Below, in pieces: positions 37,019 through 45,024 of a stretch of DNA of 64,000 nt. The stretch is from Hyphomonas johnsonii MHS-2. GTDB taxonomy: Bacteria > Pseudomonadota > Alphaproteobacteria > Caulobacterales > Hyphomonadaceae. The DNA lies in the NCBI RefSeq assembly GCF_000685275.1, contig NZ_ARYK01000007.1, positions 1-64,000 of the forward strand, given 5' to 3'. Each line of letters starts with the position of its first letter. Positions within the stretch are counted from its first letter, which is position 1. The position numbers were made by a program, and so were the translations under genes. A model generated the notes under the pieces. That model saw only the letters and a list, made by a program, of their open reading frames with translations, made no database searches and had not been told where the DNA came from.

Positions 37019-37702
37019 ATGACCCTGCGCCTTGCTGCAGTCGCCCTCGCTCTGGCCTTTCCACTCAGCGGTTGCGCTGTCGCCGCGCTCGGTGCGGCGG
37101 GTGCCGTCGGGGTCACCGCCGTTCAGGACAAGACCATGGGCGAAGCCCTCGACGACGCAACAACGTCAAATGAAATCAAGGCCAAGCTGCTGTCGGAAAG
37201 CGCCAATCGCTTTGGCGAGGTCGATGTCGAAGTGGCCGGGGGCCTGGTCCTCCTGTCGGGCCGCGTCGACGATCCGACCGATCGGGTTGAGGCGGAAGGC
37301 ATCGCCTGGACCTCGTCGCGCGCGCATGATGTGGCCAATGAAATCAAGATCGAGCCGGCCGGCGGATTCCTCGCCAACATGTCCGACGAACTGATCACCG
37401 GCCGCGTCCGCGCACGCCTGGTGGGCTCCAGCAAGGTGAAAAGCCTGAATTACAATGTCGAAACCTATGACGGCGTCGTCTACCTGATGGGAACCGCCCG
37501 CACGGCCGAAGAACTCAAGCAGGCCGCCGAGGAAGCCAGCGTCGTCGGCGGCGTGCGCCAGGTTGTTTCCTATGTCCGCATCCGCGGCGATGCGCAGAAC
37601 CAGCCCGCCCCGACAACCCAGGCGACGCCCTCTTACAATCCGGTTCCCGATGCAACATATGGAACCCAGACAGACGCCGAACTGCTCGGCGTGAGTTACT
37701 GA
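37019..37702 (+). CDS. BON-domain lipoprotein
   Basis: A 227-residue outer-membrane-type lipoprotein. The signal has lipobox PLSGC with C19, and two BON domains follow at about 55-125 (IKAKLLSESANRFGEVDVEV) and 132-200 (VRARLVGSSKVKSLNYNVET, YLMGTARTAEELKQA). It resembles DolP/OsmY proteins, which bind phospholipid and protect envelope integrity. A Gln/Pro/Thr-rich tail ends the protein. The ATG at 37019 has GGAGAG upstream. It lies 55 bp upstream of gshB on the same strand. Confidence 0.93.
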   Translation: MTLRLAAVALALAFPLSGCAVAALGAAGAVGVTAVQDKTMGEALDDATTSNEIKAKLLSESANRFGEVDVEVAGGLVLLSGRVDDPTDRVEAEGIAWTSSRAHDVANEIKIEPAGGFLANMSDELITGRVRARLVGSSKVKSLNYNVETYDGVVYLMGTARTAEELKQAAEEASVVGGVRQVVSYVRIRGDAQNQPAPTTQATPSYNPVPDATYGTQTDAELLGVSY

Positions 37703-37757
37703 CAGGGCAGGCGTCTCCAACCCGGCGTCTCCCGCATTGAAGGGGGAGGCAGTCGCC

Positions 37758-38708
37758 ATGGCCTTGCGCATCGGGATCCAGATGGATCCGCTGGAACACG
37801 TCAAGATTGACGGAGACACGACTTTCGCGCTGGCCGAAGTGGCCCAGGCGCGCGGTGCCGAGCTGTTTGTCTACGGCCCGGCCGACATGTCTTTCGAGGC
37901 CGGACGGGTGACCGCCTGGGCGCGCGAGGCGAAAGTCCAGCGCGTGGCCGGCACGCCGGGCGTGTTCGGCAAGACCGTGAAACTGGACCTTGCAAAGGAT
38001 GTCGATGTCGTCCTGATGCGCCAGGACCCGCCATTCGACATGGCCTATATCACCGCCTGCCACCTGCTCGAGATCATCTCGGGCGAGACGCTGGTGCTGA
38101 ACGATCCGGAAGGCGTGCGCTCCAGCCCGGAAAAGATATTCCCCCTGCTGTTCCCCGAAATCATGCCGCCGACGCTGGTGTCACGTGACCCGCGCGACAT
38201 CGCTGCCTTCCGCGAGACCCACAAGGACATCATCGTCAAGCCGCTGTACGGGCATGGCGGGGCCGGCGTGTTCCGCCTGAAGCAGGCGGATTCAAACCTC
38301 GATTCGCTGCTGGAAATGTTCTTCACGCGCTCGCGCGAACCGGTCATGGTGCAGGCCTTCCTGCCGGCCGTCAGCGAGGGCGACAAGCGGATCATCCTGG
38401 TCGATGGCGAAGCAGTCGGCGCGATCAACCGCCGCCCGCAGACCGGCCAGGTGCGCTCCAATCTCGTCGTCGGCGGGACAGCGGAAAAATCAGACCTCAG
38501 CGATGCCGACAGGCGTATCTGCGAGACCATCGGCCCGGAGCTGAAACGCCGCGGGCTCATGCTCACCGGAATCGACGTGATCGGCGGGCGGCTGACCGAA
38601 GTGAACGTGACATCGCCGACAGGTATCCAGGCGCTCAAGAAATTGTCAGGCATTGATACCGCAGCCATTTTCTGGGACGGTGTGCAAGAGAAGCTTGCGG
38701 GGCGCTGA
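37758..38708 (+). CDS. gshB: Glutathione synthetase GshB
   Basis: A 316-residue ATP-grasp enzyme that joins glycine to gamma-glutamylcysteine, the second step of glutathione synthesis. Typical elements are RIGIQMDPLEHVKIDGDTTF, VLMRQDPPFDMAYI, KPLYGHGGAGVFRL and MLTGIDVIGGRLTEVNVTSP. The ATG at 37758 has GGGGAGG upstream. Together with the GST in the cys operon it shows that the organism uses glutathione. gshA is not in the window. Confidence 0.97.
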   Translation: MALRIGIQMDPLEHVKIDGDTTFALAEVAQARGAELFVYGPADMSFEAGRVTAWAREAKVQRVAGTPGVFGKTVKLDLAKDVDVVLMRQDPPFDMAYITACHLLEIISGETLVLNDPEGVRSSPEKIFPLLFPEIMPPTLVSRDPRDIAAFRETHKDIIVKPLYGHGGAGVFRLKQADSNLDSLLEMFFTRSREPVMVQAFLPAVSEGDKRIILVDGEAVGAINRRPQTGQVRSNLVVGGTAEKSDLSDADRRICETIGPELKRRGLMLTGIDVIGGRLTEVNVTSPTGIQALKKLSGIDTAAIFWDGVQEKLAGR

Positions 38709-38736
38709 CACCCGCGCCAAGATCAGGGCCATGACC

Positions 38737-39111
38737 ATGAAATCGATCACTGCTTTCGCGCTCGCCTCACTCGTCTTCGCAGGCACCGCCTGTTCCCAGG
38801 CCGCCGACCCGGACGCGGCGGAACTCCAGACCGTTTCGGCCGACGAAGGCGCGGGCGGCACGTTCAACCTGTCCCTGCCCAGCCCGACAGCCGAGTCCGC
38901 AGAATCGAGCGGCAGTTTCAACCTGAACCTCGGCGTCAACGACGACCAGCGCCTGATCGGGTCCGGCGCATTCGGGTCTGCGGATTTCGGATCGGACCCC
39001 TCGGTCAATCTCAATATCGACCTTGATGAAGAGGCCGACCTGCTGGCGACAACCACGCCCAGCCCCGCTGAACCGGAAGACGACGTCATCCGGCTGACGC
39101 CGAAGAAATAG
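38737..39111 (+). CDS. Small predicted lipoprotein with FNL repeats
   Basis: A 124-residue acidic protein with a signal peptide (MKSITAFALASLVFAGTACS, C19, weak lipobox). The mature part has three short beta-like repeats: GTFNLSLPS, GSFNLNLGV and PSVNLNIDL, separated by Ser/Ala/Asp-rich linkers. The family is not recognised. The ATG at 38737 has AGGG eight bases upstream; an ATG two codons earlier is possible. It begins 28 bp after gshB. Confidence 0.7.
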   Translation: MKSITAFALASLVFAGTACSQAADPDAAELQTVSADEGAGGTFNLSLPSPTAESAESSGSFNLNLGVNDDQRLIGSGAFGSADFGSDPSVNLNIDLDEEADLLATTTPSPAEPEDDVIRLTPKK

Positions 39112-39220
39112 GCGCGCGTTTACACCAAATATACCGGTCCTGACTGACGTTCGCGCGAAAACTCAGTTGTGGCCGACGGAAATTCGCGTGACGGACGTTT
39201 GATCTGGCAGGAGCGGCGCA

Positions 39221-39292
39221 ATGCTCCACATTGATGCCAGACGCGTCCTGCCTGCTCTTGTGCTGGCTGAACGGGTTGGGCTTTGGTCCTGA
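39221..39292 (+). CDS. 23-codon leader ORF before macA-like gene
   Basis: ATG at 39221 with AGGAG seven bases upstream (39209-39213), encoding a short Leu/Val/Arg-rich peptide (MLHIDARRVL at the N-terminus) that ends in TGA at 39290-39292. The same frame continues into the TTG start of the adaptor gene 21 bp later. It may be a leader peptide coupling translation, or a fortuitous frame. A 10-bp palindrome TTCGCGCGAA lies upstream at 39150-39159. Confidence 0.4.
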   Translation: MLHIDARRVLPALVLAERVGLWS

Positions 39293-39313
39293 TGCGAGAG
39301 CGAGTACAGTATT

Positions 39314-40810
39314 TTGATCCCGAAAATAGACAAGAAGATCGTTTACGGCCTTGGCGGCCTGGTCGCGCTGGTTGTGTTCTGGGCCGTGTTCCTGCGCGGC
39401 CCCGGTACGGCCAAGCCCGGCGACTTCACGCTCGAGACGGCGACGGTCGAGCGCGGTGACGTGGCCCGGCTGGTGACAGCCTCGGGCGCCGTGCGCGCCC
39501 TGACAACGGTCGAGGTCGGCTCGCAGGTGTCCGGCCAGATCGTCGAACTGGACGCCGACTTCAATTCCCAGGTCAAGGAAGGCGACATCATTGCGCGGAT
39601 CGACCCGCAGACATTCGAGAGCCGTGTCGCCTCGGCGCAGGCAGACATTGCCAGCGCACGGGCAAGTCTCGATGTGCAGCGGGCCAATATCAAATCTGCC
39701 GAGGCCAGCTTCGCCCAGTCGGAGAAAGACTATAATCGCGTGAAGGCGCTGTACGACCAGGACGCCATCGCGAAGTCCGCCCTGGAAGATGCCGAACGCT
39801 CGCTGGCCGTGGCAAAGGCCGCGCTCGACGTGTCCCGCGCGCAGCTGCGCTCGTCGCAGGCAACGCTCACCCAGCGCCAGGCAGCCCTCCAGTCGGCGCA
39901 GCTCGACCTCGACCGCACGATCATCCGTTCGCCGATTGACGGCGTCGTGATCGAACGCAGCGTCGATGTCGGCCAGACCGTCGCCGCGTCCTTCTCCGCG
40001 CCGATCCTGTTCCAGATCGCCCAGGACCTGGGCGACATCCGCATCGATGCCGCCGTGGTGGAATCCGACATTGGCGGGATAGATGCCGGCGACCCGGCCA
40101 CCTTCAAGGTCGACGCCTATCCGAACGAAACATTCAAGGGCACGGTCGAGCAGGTTCGCCTCGCCTCGGAAACACTTTCCAATGTCGTGACCTATACGGT
40201 CGTGATCGCCGCCGAGAACCGCTCCGGCCGCCTGCTGCCGGGCATGACGGCGAACGTGGAAATCACCGCCGAGAAGCGCGAAGGCGTGCTGCGCCTGGCT
40301 GAATCCGCAGTCCGGTTCCGCCCGCCCAGCGACGGCGTGACGGTGGTGTCTGACGTTGCCGACGAAGACAATCAGGACCGGCGCGGCCGCCGCGGCGGCG
40401 CGGGCGGCAACCAGGCTGACATGATGCTGGCCGGGCTTGATATCGATGCGGCCCGCAAGGAAAAGATCCAGACCGAAATGCAGGCCGAGATGGAGAAGGT
40501 GCGCGCCAGCATGGGCGACGCGGGCGCGACGTTCGACCGGGCCGGCATGCGCGAGAAGATCCAGTCGCGCACCGACAAGGTGTTGCGCGACAATCTCAGC
40601 CGTGACGAGCTGGCCATCGTCCAGAAGACACTCAATGAACGCGCTGCGCAGCGGCGGGTCGACCTCTACCAGCCCGTCGGTGACGGCACGCTGAAAACGG
40701 TATCCGTCTCGATCGGCCTGTCCGACGGACAGAATGTCGAGATCCTTCGCGGTGCCGAAGAGGGCGACGCTTTCGTTACCCGGCTGACGGTCGCAGCGGC
40801 GGACAACTGA
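39314..40810 (+). CDS. MacA-type periplasmic adaptor of tripartite efflux pump
   Basis: A 498-residue HlyD/MacA membrane-fusion protein. One N-terminal helix (about 10-28), a lipoyl-like half (VEVGSQVSGQIVELDADFNS), a coiled-coil hairpin (about 100-200) and the beta-barrel domains follow. A ~110-residue insert (about 345-454) in the membrane-proximal region is rich in Gly/Arg and then charged helix, and is not typical of MacA. TTG at 39314 is the first usable start after an in-frame TGA; no ATG is nearby. The adaptor links the MacB-type permease to the outer-membrane factor downstream. Confidence 0.9.
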   Translation: MIPKIDKKIVYGLGGLVALVVFWAVFLRGPGTAKPGDFTLETATVERGDVARLVTASGAVRALTTVEVGSQVSGQIVELDADFNSQVKEGDIIARIDPQTFESRVASAQADIASARASLDVQRANIKSAEASFAQSEKDYNRVKALYDQDAIAKSALEDAERSLAVAKAALDVSRAQLRSSQATLTQRQAALQSAQLDLDRTIIRSPIDGVVIERSVDVGQTVAASFSAPILFQIAQDLGDIRIDAAVVESDIGGIDAGDPATFKVDAYPNETFKGTVEQVRLASETLSNVVTYTVVIAAENRSGRLLPGMTANVEITAEKREGVLRLAESAVRFRPPSDGVTVVSDVADEDNQDRRGRRGGAGGNQADMMLAGLDIDAARKEKIQTEMQAEMEKVRASMGDAGATFDRAGMREKIQSRTDKVLRDNLSRDELAIVQKTLNERAAQRRVDLYQPVGDGTLKTVSVSIGLSDGQNVEILRGAEEGDAFVTRLTVAAADN

Positions 40811-40812
40811 GC

Positions 40813-41514
40813 ATGCCTGCCGCAGCGGCTCCCATCATTACCTGCCGTGACCTGACCAAGGTCTACCGCATGGGCACGCAGGACGTCTTCGCCCTGCGCG
40901 GCGTCGATCTCGATTTCATCGAAGGCGAGATGACCGCCATCATGGGCCCATCGGGATCGGGCAAGTCGACCCTGATGAACCTGATCGGCGCGCTGGACGT
41001 GCCGACCAGCGGTGAGCTGACGATCAGGGGCCGGCCCCTGTCGAAACTGACCCGGGACGAACTGGCCGACCTGCGCAACGAGACCATCGGCTTCGTCTTC
41101 CAGCAGTTCAACCTGCTGCACCGCGCCAGTGCACTCACCAATGTGAAACTGCCCCTGCTGTATTCGCGCAAGCCGATTGCAGACGCGACGGCGCGTGCCC
41201 GCGAGTGTCTCGAAATGGTCGGCCTGGGCGACCGGATGGATCACCGCCCGATGCAGTTGTCGGGCGGCCAGCAACAGCGCGTGGCGATTGCCCGGGCCCT
41301 GGCGGGGCGCCCGTCGATCCTGTTGGCCGACGAGCCGACCGGCGCACTCGATACGAAGACATCCGAGGAAATCATGGACTTGCTGACAGGACTTTCATCC
41401 GAGGGCATCACCGTCATCCTGGTGACTCACGAACCGGAAGTCGCCGCCTATGCGACGCGGCAGATCCATTTCCGGGATGGCCAGGTCGAACGAGATGAAA
41501 GGCGCTCCACATGA
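40813..41514 (+). CDS. MacB-type ABC ATPase
   Basis: A 233-residue ABC ATPase of the LolD/MacB class. Walker A is [12 protein letters not shown], the Q-loop is VFQQFNLLH, the signature is [15 protein letters not shown], Walker B is [13 protein letters not shown] and the switch His is [11 protein letters not shown]. It energises the mechanotransmission pump with the permease encoded next. In classical MacB the ATPase and permease are one polypeptide; here they are split. It overlaps the permease gene by 4 bp (ATGA). Confidence 0.95.
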   Translation: MPAAAAPIITCRDLTKVYRMGTQDVFALRGVDLDFIEGEMTAIMGPSGSGKSTLMNLIGALDVPTSGELTIRGRPLSKLTRDELADLRNETIGFVFQQFNLLHRASALTNVKLPLLYSRKPIADATARARECLEMVGLGDRMDHRPMQLSGGQQQRVAIARALAGRPSILLADEPTGALDTKTSEEIMDLLTGLSSEGITVILVTHEPEVAAYATRQIHFRDGQVERDERRST

Positions 41515-42743
41515 AAATCGGTGTTGCCCTGCGGTCCGCCATCGAGGCGCTCATCTCCAATCCCCTGCGCAGCTTCCTGACGATGCTGGGCATCATGATC
41601 GGCGTCGCTTCGGTGATGGCGATGATGGCGATCAGCGAAGGGGCGGCCAAACAGGTGGACGAGCAGATTGCCAACCTCGGCGCGAGCAACCTGACCATCT
41701 ATCCCGGCGCATCACGGCGCGGCCCGCGCTCGGGCGGCGCCTCGTCGGACCAGCCGTTCACCGATGCCGACGTCGACCTGATCCGGCAGGAACCCTTCGT
41801 CACGGCCGTCGCGGCGCGCAATTCAGGCTCTGTCACCGTGATCTCGGGCCAGGATAACTGGTCGACCAACCTGTACGGCACCAATACCGACTATTTCATC
41901 ACCCAGTCGCTGAACGTGAGCGAAGGGCGGTTCTTCGACGAGCGCGAAGTGAATGCCGGGGCCGCCGTGGCGATCATCGGAAAGACCGTGGCCGACAGCC
42001 TGTTCGAGGGCACGAACCCGGTCGGCCAGACGATCCGGGCGAACAATGTGCCGCTGGAAATCATCGGCGTGCTGGAATCGCGCGGTGCCTCCGCCGGGCC
42101 CGGCGGCGACCGGGATGACGTCATCATCGTTCCCATCAACACGGCCCGCAACCGGATCACCGGCGGCAACCCGACCGTGGCCAAATACGTGACCGGCATG
42201 GAGGTCGGCATTGCTGCCGGTTATGACATGACGCGGGCGCAGGAACAGCTGGAAGACCGCCTGCGCGAAATCCGGCGCATCCAGCCTGGCGATACCGACG
42301 ATTTCCGCGTCTTCAACATTGCCGACTTCATCCGCGCGCGCTCGAGCACACAGGCGACATTCGGCGTGCTGCTGGCGTTCACGGCCGCCGTGTCACTGAT
42401 CGTCGGCGGTGTCGGCGTGATGAACATCATGCTGGTCTCGGTGACCGAGCGGACCCGCGAGATCGGATTGCGGATGGCGGTCGGCGCGCGCGGCATCGAC
42501 ATTCTCGGCCAGTTCCTTGCCGAAGCGCTGGCACTCTGCCTGCTCGGCGGGGTGATCGGATCGGCTCTCGGCGTCGGCGCGGCCAACCTCGCGGCCAGGC
42601 TCGGCGAGTTTCCGGTTGAGATTTCGCCGCGCATCGCCATCATCGCGATAGGCGCATCGGCCGTGATTGGCCTGTTCTTCGGATTCTTCCCGGCCCGTCA
42701 GGCGGCCCGGCTCAACCCCATCGAGGCACTTCGTCATGAATAG
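41511..42743 (+). CDS. MacB-type ABC permease (FtsX-like)
   Basis: A 410-residue permease with the MacB/LolE topology: one N-terminal helix (LRSFLTMLGIMIGVASVMAM), a large periplasmic domain (about 50-275), and three C-terminal helices (~285-310, ~330-360 and ~370-400). SVTERTREIGLRMAVGARG is the ATPase-coupling motif. It moves substrates such as peptides, lipids or macrolides from the periplasm through the TolC-type channel; the substrate here is unknown. Its stop overlaps the start of the outer-membrane factor gene. Confidence 0.95.
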   Translation: MKIGVALRSAIEALISNPLRSFLTMLGIMIGVASVMAMMAISEGAAKQVDEQIANLGASNLTIYPGASRRGPRSGGASSDQPFTDADVDLIRQEPFVTAVAARNSGSVTVISGQDNWSTNLYGTNTDYFITQSLNVSEGRFFDEREVNAGAAVAIIGKTVADSLFEGTNPVGQTIRANNVPLEIIGVLESRGASAGPGGDRDDVIIVPINTARNRITGGNPTVAKYVTGMEVGIAAGYDMTRAQEQLEDRLREIRRIQPGDTDDFRVFNIADFIRARSSTQATFGVLLAFTAAVSLIVGGVGVMNIMLVSVTERTREIGLRMAVGARGIDILGQFLAEALALCLLGGVIGSALGVGAANLAARLGEFPVEISPRIAIIAIGASAVIGLFFGFFPARQAARLNPIEALRHE

Positions 42744-44148
42744 ATATTCCCTTGCGCTGGTCCTGCTGGCTGCCCTGTCCGGCTGCTCGAGCACCGGAAC
42801 CGCAGACAGGCCGCAGCCGGCGCTGAGCGCGGAAGTCGCCGGGCTCGGCGCGCCAGCCGACTGGGCGTTCGGCGCAGGCGCGGACGGAGAGATTGCCGCC
42901 GACTGGTCGAGCATCATTTCAGACCCGGTCCTGCTGGACCTGATGAGCCAGGCGCTGAGCGCCAATCCGAACCTCCGGGCGACCGAGGAAAGCGTCAGGC
43001 GGGCCGAAGCCTTCCTGCGCCAGTCCCGGTCGAACCTGCTGCCCTTTGTCAACGCCAGCGCCGGTGCGTCGGCATCATCCCCGTTCGAGGATTTCGATCT
43101 CGGCGAACGCTATACGCTGGGCCTCGACGCGAGCTGGGAAGCTGATCTCTGGGGTGCCATCCGGTCAGGCATTGCCGCCTCTGAATACGACCTGCAGGCG
43201 GCCGAGACCTTCTACCGGGCGAGCCGCGAAGCGCTCGCGGCCGCTGTGGCGCGCGCCTATGTCGTGGCGATCGACGCCGGCCGCCAGGTGGAGCTGACAC
43301 GCGCGACCCTCGCCGCGCAGGTGGAAACCCAGCGGATCGTCAATATCCGGTATGAACTGGGCGCAGCCGACCGCGGCGACCAGGTGCTTGCCGAATCCGA
43401 TGTCGCCAGCGCCAGGGATTCGCTGGAAACCTCGCTCGCCGCGCAACGCAGCGCCGTGCGGGCACTGCAGGTGCTGCTCGGACGCTATCCGGATGGCAGC
43501 ATGACCGTGCCGGACGCCTTGCCGGTGGTGGCGGATGTCGTGATCGCGGGCCAGCCGGCAGACCTTCTGCGGCGCCGCCCGGATGTCCTGTCGGCAGAAG
43601 CCAGTGTGCGGTCTGCATTTGCCAGCACGCGCGTCGTTCGGGCCGGGCGCTGGCCGAGCCTGTCGCTGTCAGGCGGCGTGTCGAGTGCGACTGACAGCCT
43701 GGGCGACCTTGTCGACCCCGCCGCGCTTGCCCTGTCGCTTGGCGCACGGCTGGCCGACACGCTGTTCGATGGCGGGCTGACCGCCGCACGGATCGAGGCT
43801 GCTGAAGCGGGCGGGCGCTTAGCGCTGGCCAATTATGGCAGTGCGGTTCTCGATGCCTATGCCGATGTCGAAGGCCGGCTGGACGATGTCGAAACGCTGC
43901 GCCGCCGTGCAACCTATGTCGAGACGGCCTCGGCCAATGCCCGCGAAACACTGCAGCTGGCCGAGATCCAGTACAAGGAAGGCGCCATCGACCTGCTCGA
44001 CGTCCTGACTTTCCGGCAGCGCAGCTTCCAGGCCGACCGGACCCTGCTATCGCTGCGCCGGTCGGAGATTGAATCGCGCATTGCCCTCTATCTGTCGCTT
44101 GGCGGCGCGATGACCCCCCTGCCGACTGCAAATGATGGCCAATCGTGA
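42736..44148 (+). CDS. TolC-like outer-membrane factor (NodT-type lipoprotein)
   Basis: A 470-residue outer-membrane efflux protein of the NodT/OprM type. The lipobox LSGC has C17. Two outer-membrane-efflux repeats follow, marked by LSANPNLRATEESVRRAEAF and RRRPDVLSAEASVRSAFAST. Helical barrels contain the usual LDxxA repeats such as YKEGAIDLLDVLTFRQRSFQ. The start at 42736 lies inside the permease gene (8-bp overlap) with GAGG nine bases upstream. It completes the tripartite pump. Confidence 0.93.
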   Translation: MNRYSLALVLLAALSGCSSTGTADRPQPALSAEVAGLGAPADWAFGAGADGEIAADWSSIISDPVLLDLMSQALSANPNLRATEESVRRAEAFLRQSRSNLLPFVNASAGASASSPFEDFDLGERYTLGLDASWEADLWGAIRSGIAASEYDLQAAETFYRASREALAAAVARAYVVAIDAGRQVELTRATLAAQVETQRIVNIRYELGAADRGDQVLAESDVASARDSLETSLAAQRSAVRALQVLLGRYPDGSMTVPDALPVVADVVIAGQPADLLRRRPDVLSAEASVRSAFASTRVVRAGRWPSLSLSGGVSSATDSLGDLVDPAALALSLGARLADTLFDGGLTAARIEAAEAGGRLALANYGSAVLDAYADVEGRLDDVETLRRRATYVETASANARETLQLAEIQYKEGAIDLLDVLTFRQRSFQADRTLLSLRRSEIESRIALYLSLGGAMTPLPTANDGQS

Positions 44149-44207
44149 TGCCGACCTGCGGTTAAACCCTTGTCTGGCTGGCAAATCACAGCGTAATAGA
44201 CCCAATC

Positions 44208-44615
44208 ATGTTGAAGACAGAATCAAATTCCGGCCACGATGCCCGAAAGCCGACAGACGCGGACCGCTATGTTGGCCAGCAACTCCGTCAGGGACGCCGC
44301 GAGGCCAGCCTGACGCAAGACGGACTGGCACAAATGCTGGGAGTCACGTTCCAACAGATCCAAAAATATGAAGCTGGCCACAGCCGCATGTCGGCGGGCC
44401 GCCTGCGTGAGGTTGCGATTGCGCTGAAAAAGCCGATCAGCTTCTTCTACGAGCCGTTCGAGCCGATTGGCCGCCGGTCCGAAGCCTCGGCAACGCGCCT
44501 GCGGATCAAGGACCTGCGCCGGGATGCCAAGAAGCTGCTCGACCAGATCACCGACCCGGATGACCTGGCTGTGGCTGTCCGGTTGCTCAACGCACTTGAA
44601 ACCGACGGCAACTAG
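44208..44615 (+). CDS. XRE-family HTH transcriptional regulator
   Basis: A 135-residue cytoplasmic regulator. The HTH (about residues 21-76) has VGQQLRQGRREASLTQDGLA, MLGVTFQQIQKYEAGHSRMS and PISFFYEPFE, the pattern common in alphaproteobacterial XRE proteins. The helical C-terminal part (RDAKKLLDQITDPDDLAVAV) probably dimerises. It is convergent with a gene for an 84-residue protein 18 bp away. The regulon is unknown. Confidence 0.9.
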   Translation: MLKTESNSGHDARKPTDADRYVGQQLRQGRREASLTQDGLAQMLGVTFQQIQKYEAGHSRMSAGRLREVAIALKKPISFFYEPFEPIGRRSEASATRLRIKDLRRDAKKLLDQITDPDDLAVAVRLLNALETDGN

Positions 44616-44632
44616 AAGGGCAACGCCCCTGC

Positions 44633-44887
44633 CTAGACAAACCGGCGAGCGCTGAGGCGCCTGGCCTCGATACGCGATTCCAGAAGCCACCTGCTCGCCG
44701 CAGCGTATGCCGCGCCGAGATGTGCATCGAGTTCTGCAGCCGTGTCGGCGTCGGACACGCCGGTATCTCCAACCATCCTGATGATTGCCGCGAGGCGATT
44801 GATCGTCTTTCGGCCATTTTCAATTTCGAGCTGAAGTTGGAGACTGCTGACAGCAGCCCCGCCTTGCTTCATCGTCTTTCCAGCCAT
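44633..44887 (-). CDS. Small hypothetical helical protein
   Basis: An 84-residue helical protein with no recognised family. It contains SLQLQLEIENGRKTINRLAA and AELDAHLGAAYAAASRWLLE, suggesting two long helices. The ATG at 44887 has GGAGG eight bases upstream; a TTG six codons earlier is less likely. It converges on the XRE gene. I see no toxin or antitoxin motif. Confidence 0.65.
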   Translation of the reverse strand: MAGKTMKQGGAAVSSLQLQLEIENGRKTINRLAAIIRMVGDTGVSDADTAAELDAHLGAAYAAASRWLLESRIEARRLSARRFV

Positions 44888-45024
44888 TCTATTCCTCCAG
44901 CTCAAGCGCTGATTATGGGGATAGGCCTGTCGTCGGGATTCCTCGCCCCTGTTGTAACTGCGATAGGTTCAGTGATCGCTCTATGAGCATTACCATAATG
45001 TTACGCTCGCCGGGTCGTCCAATG

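Noticed and set aside
44208-44887. XRE gene and small gene as a toxin-antitoxin pair
   Set aside because: The two genes are convergent on opposite strands and the small protein has no toxin motif, so the usual operon logic is missing.
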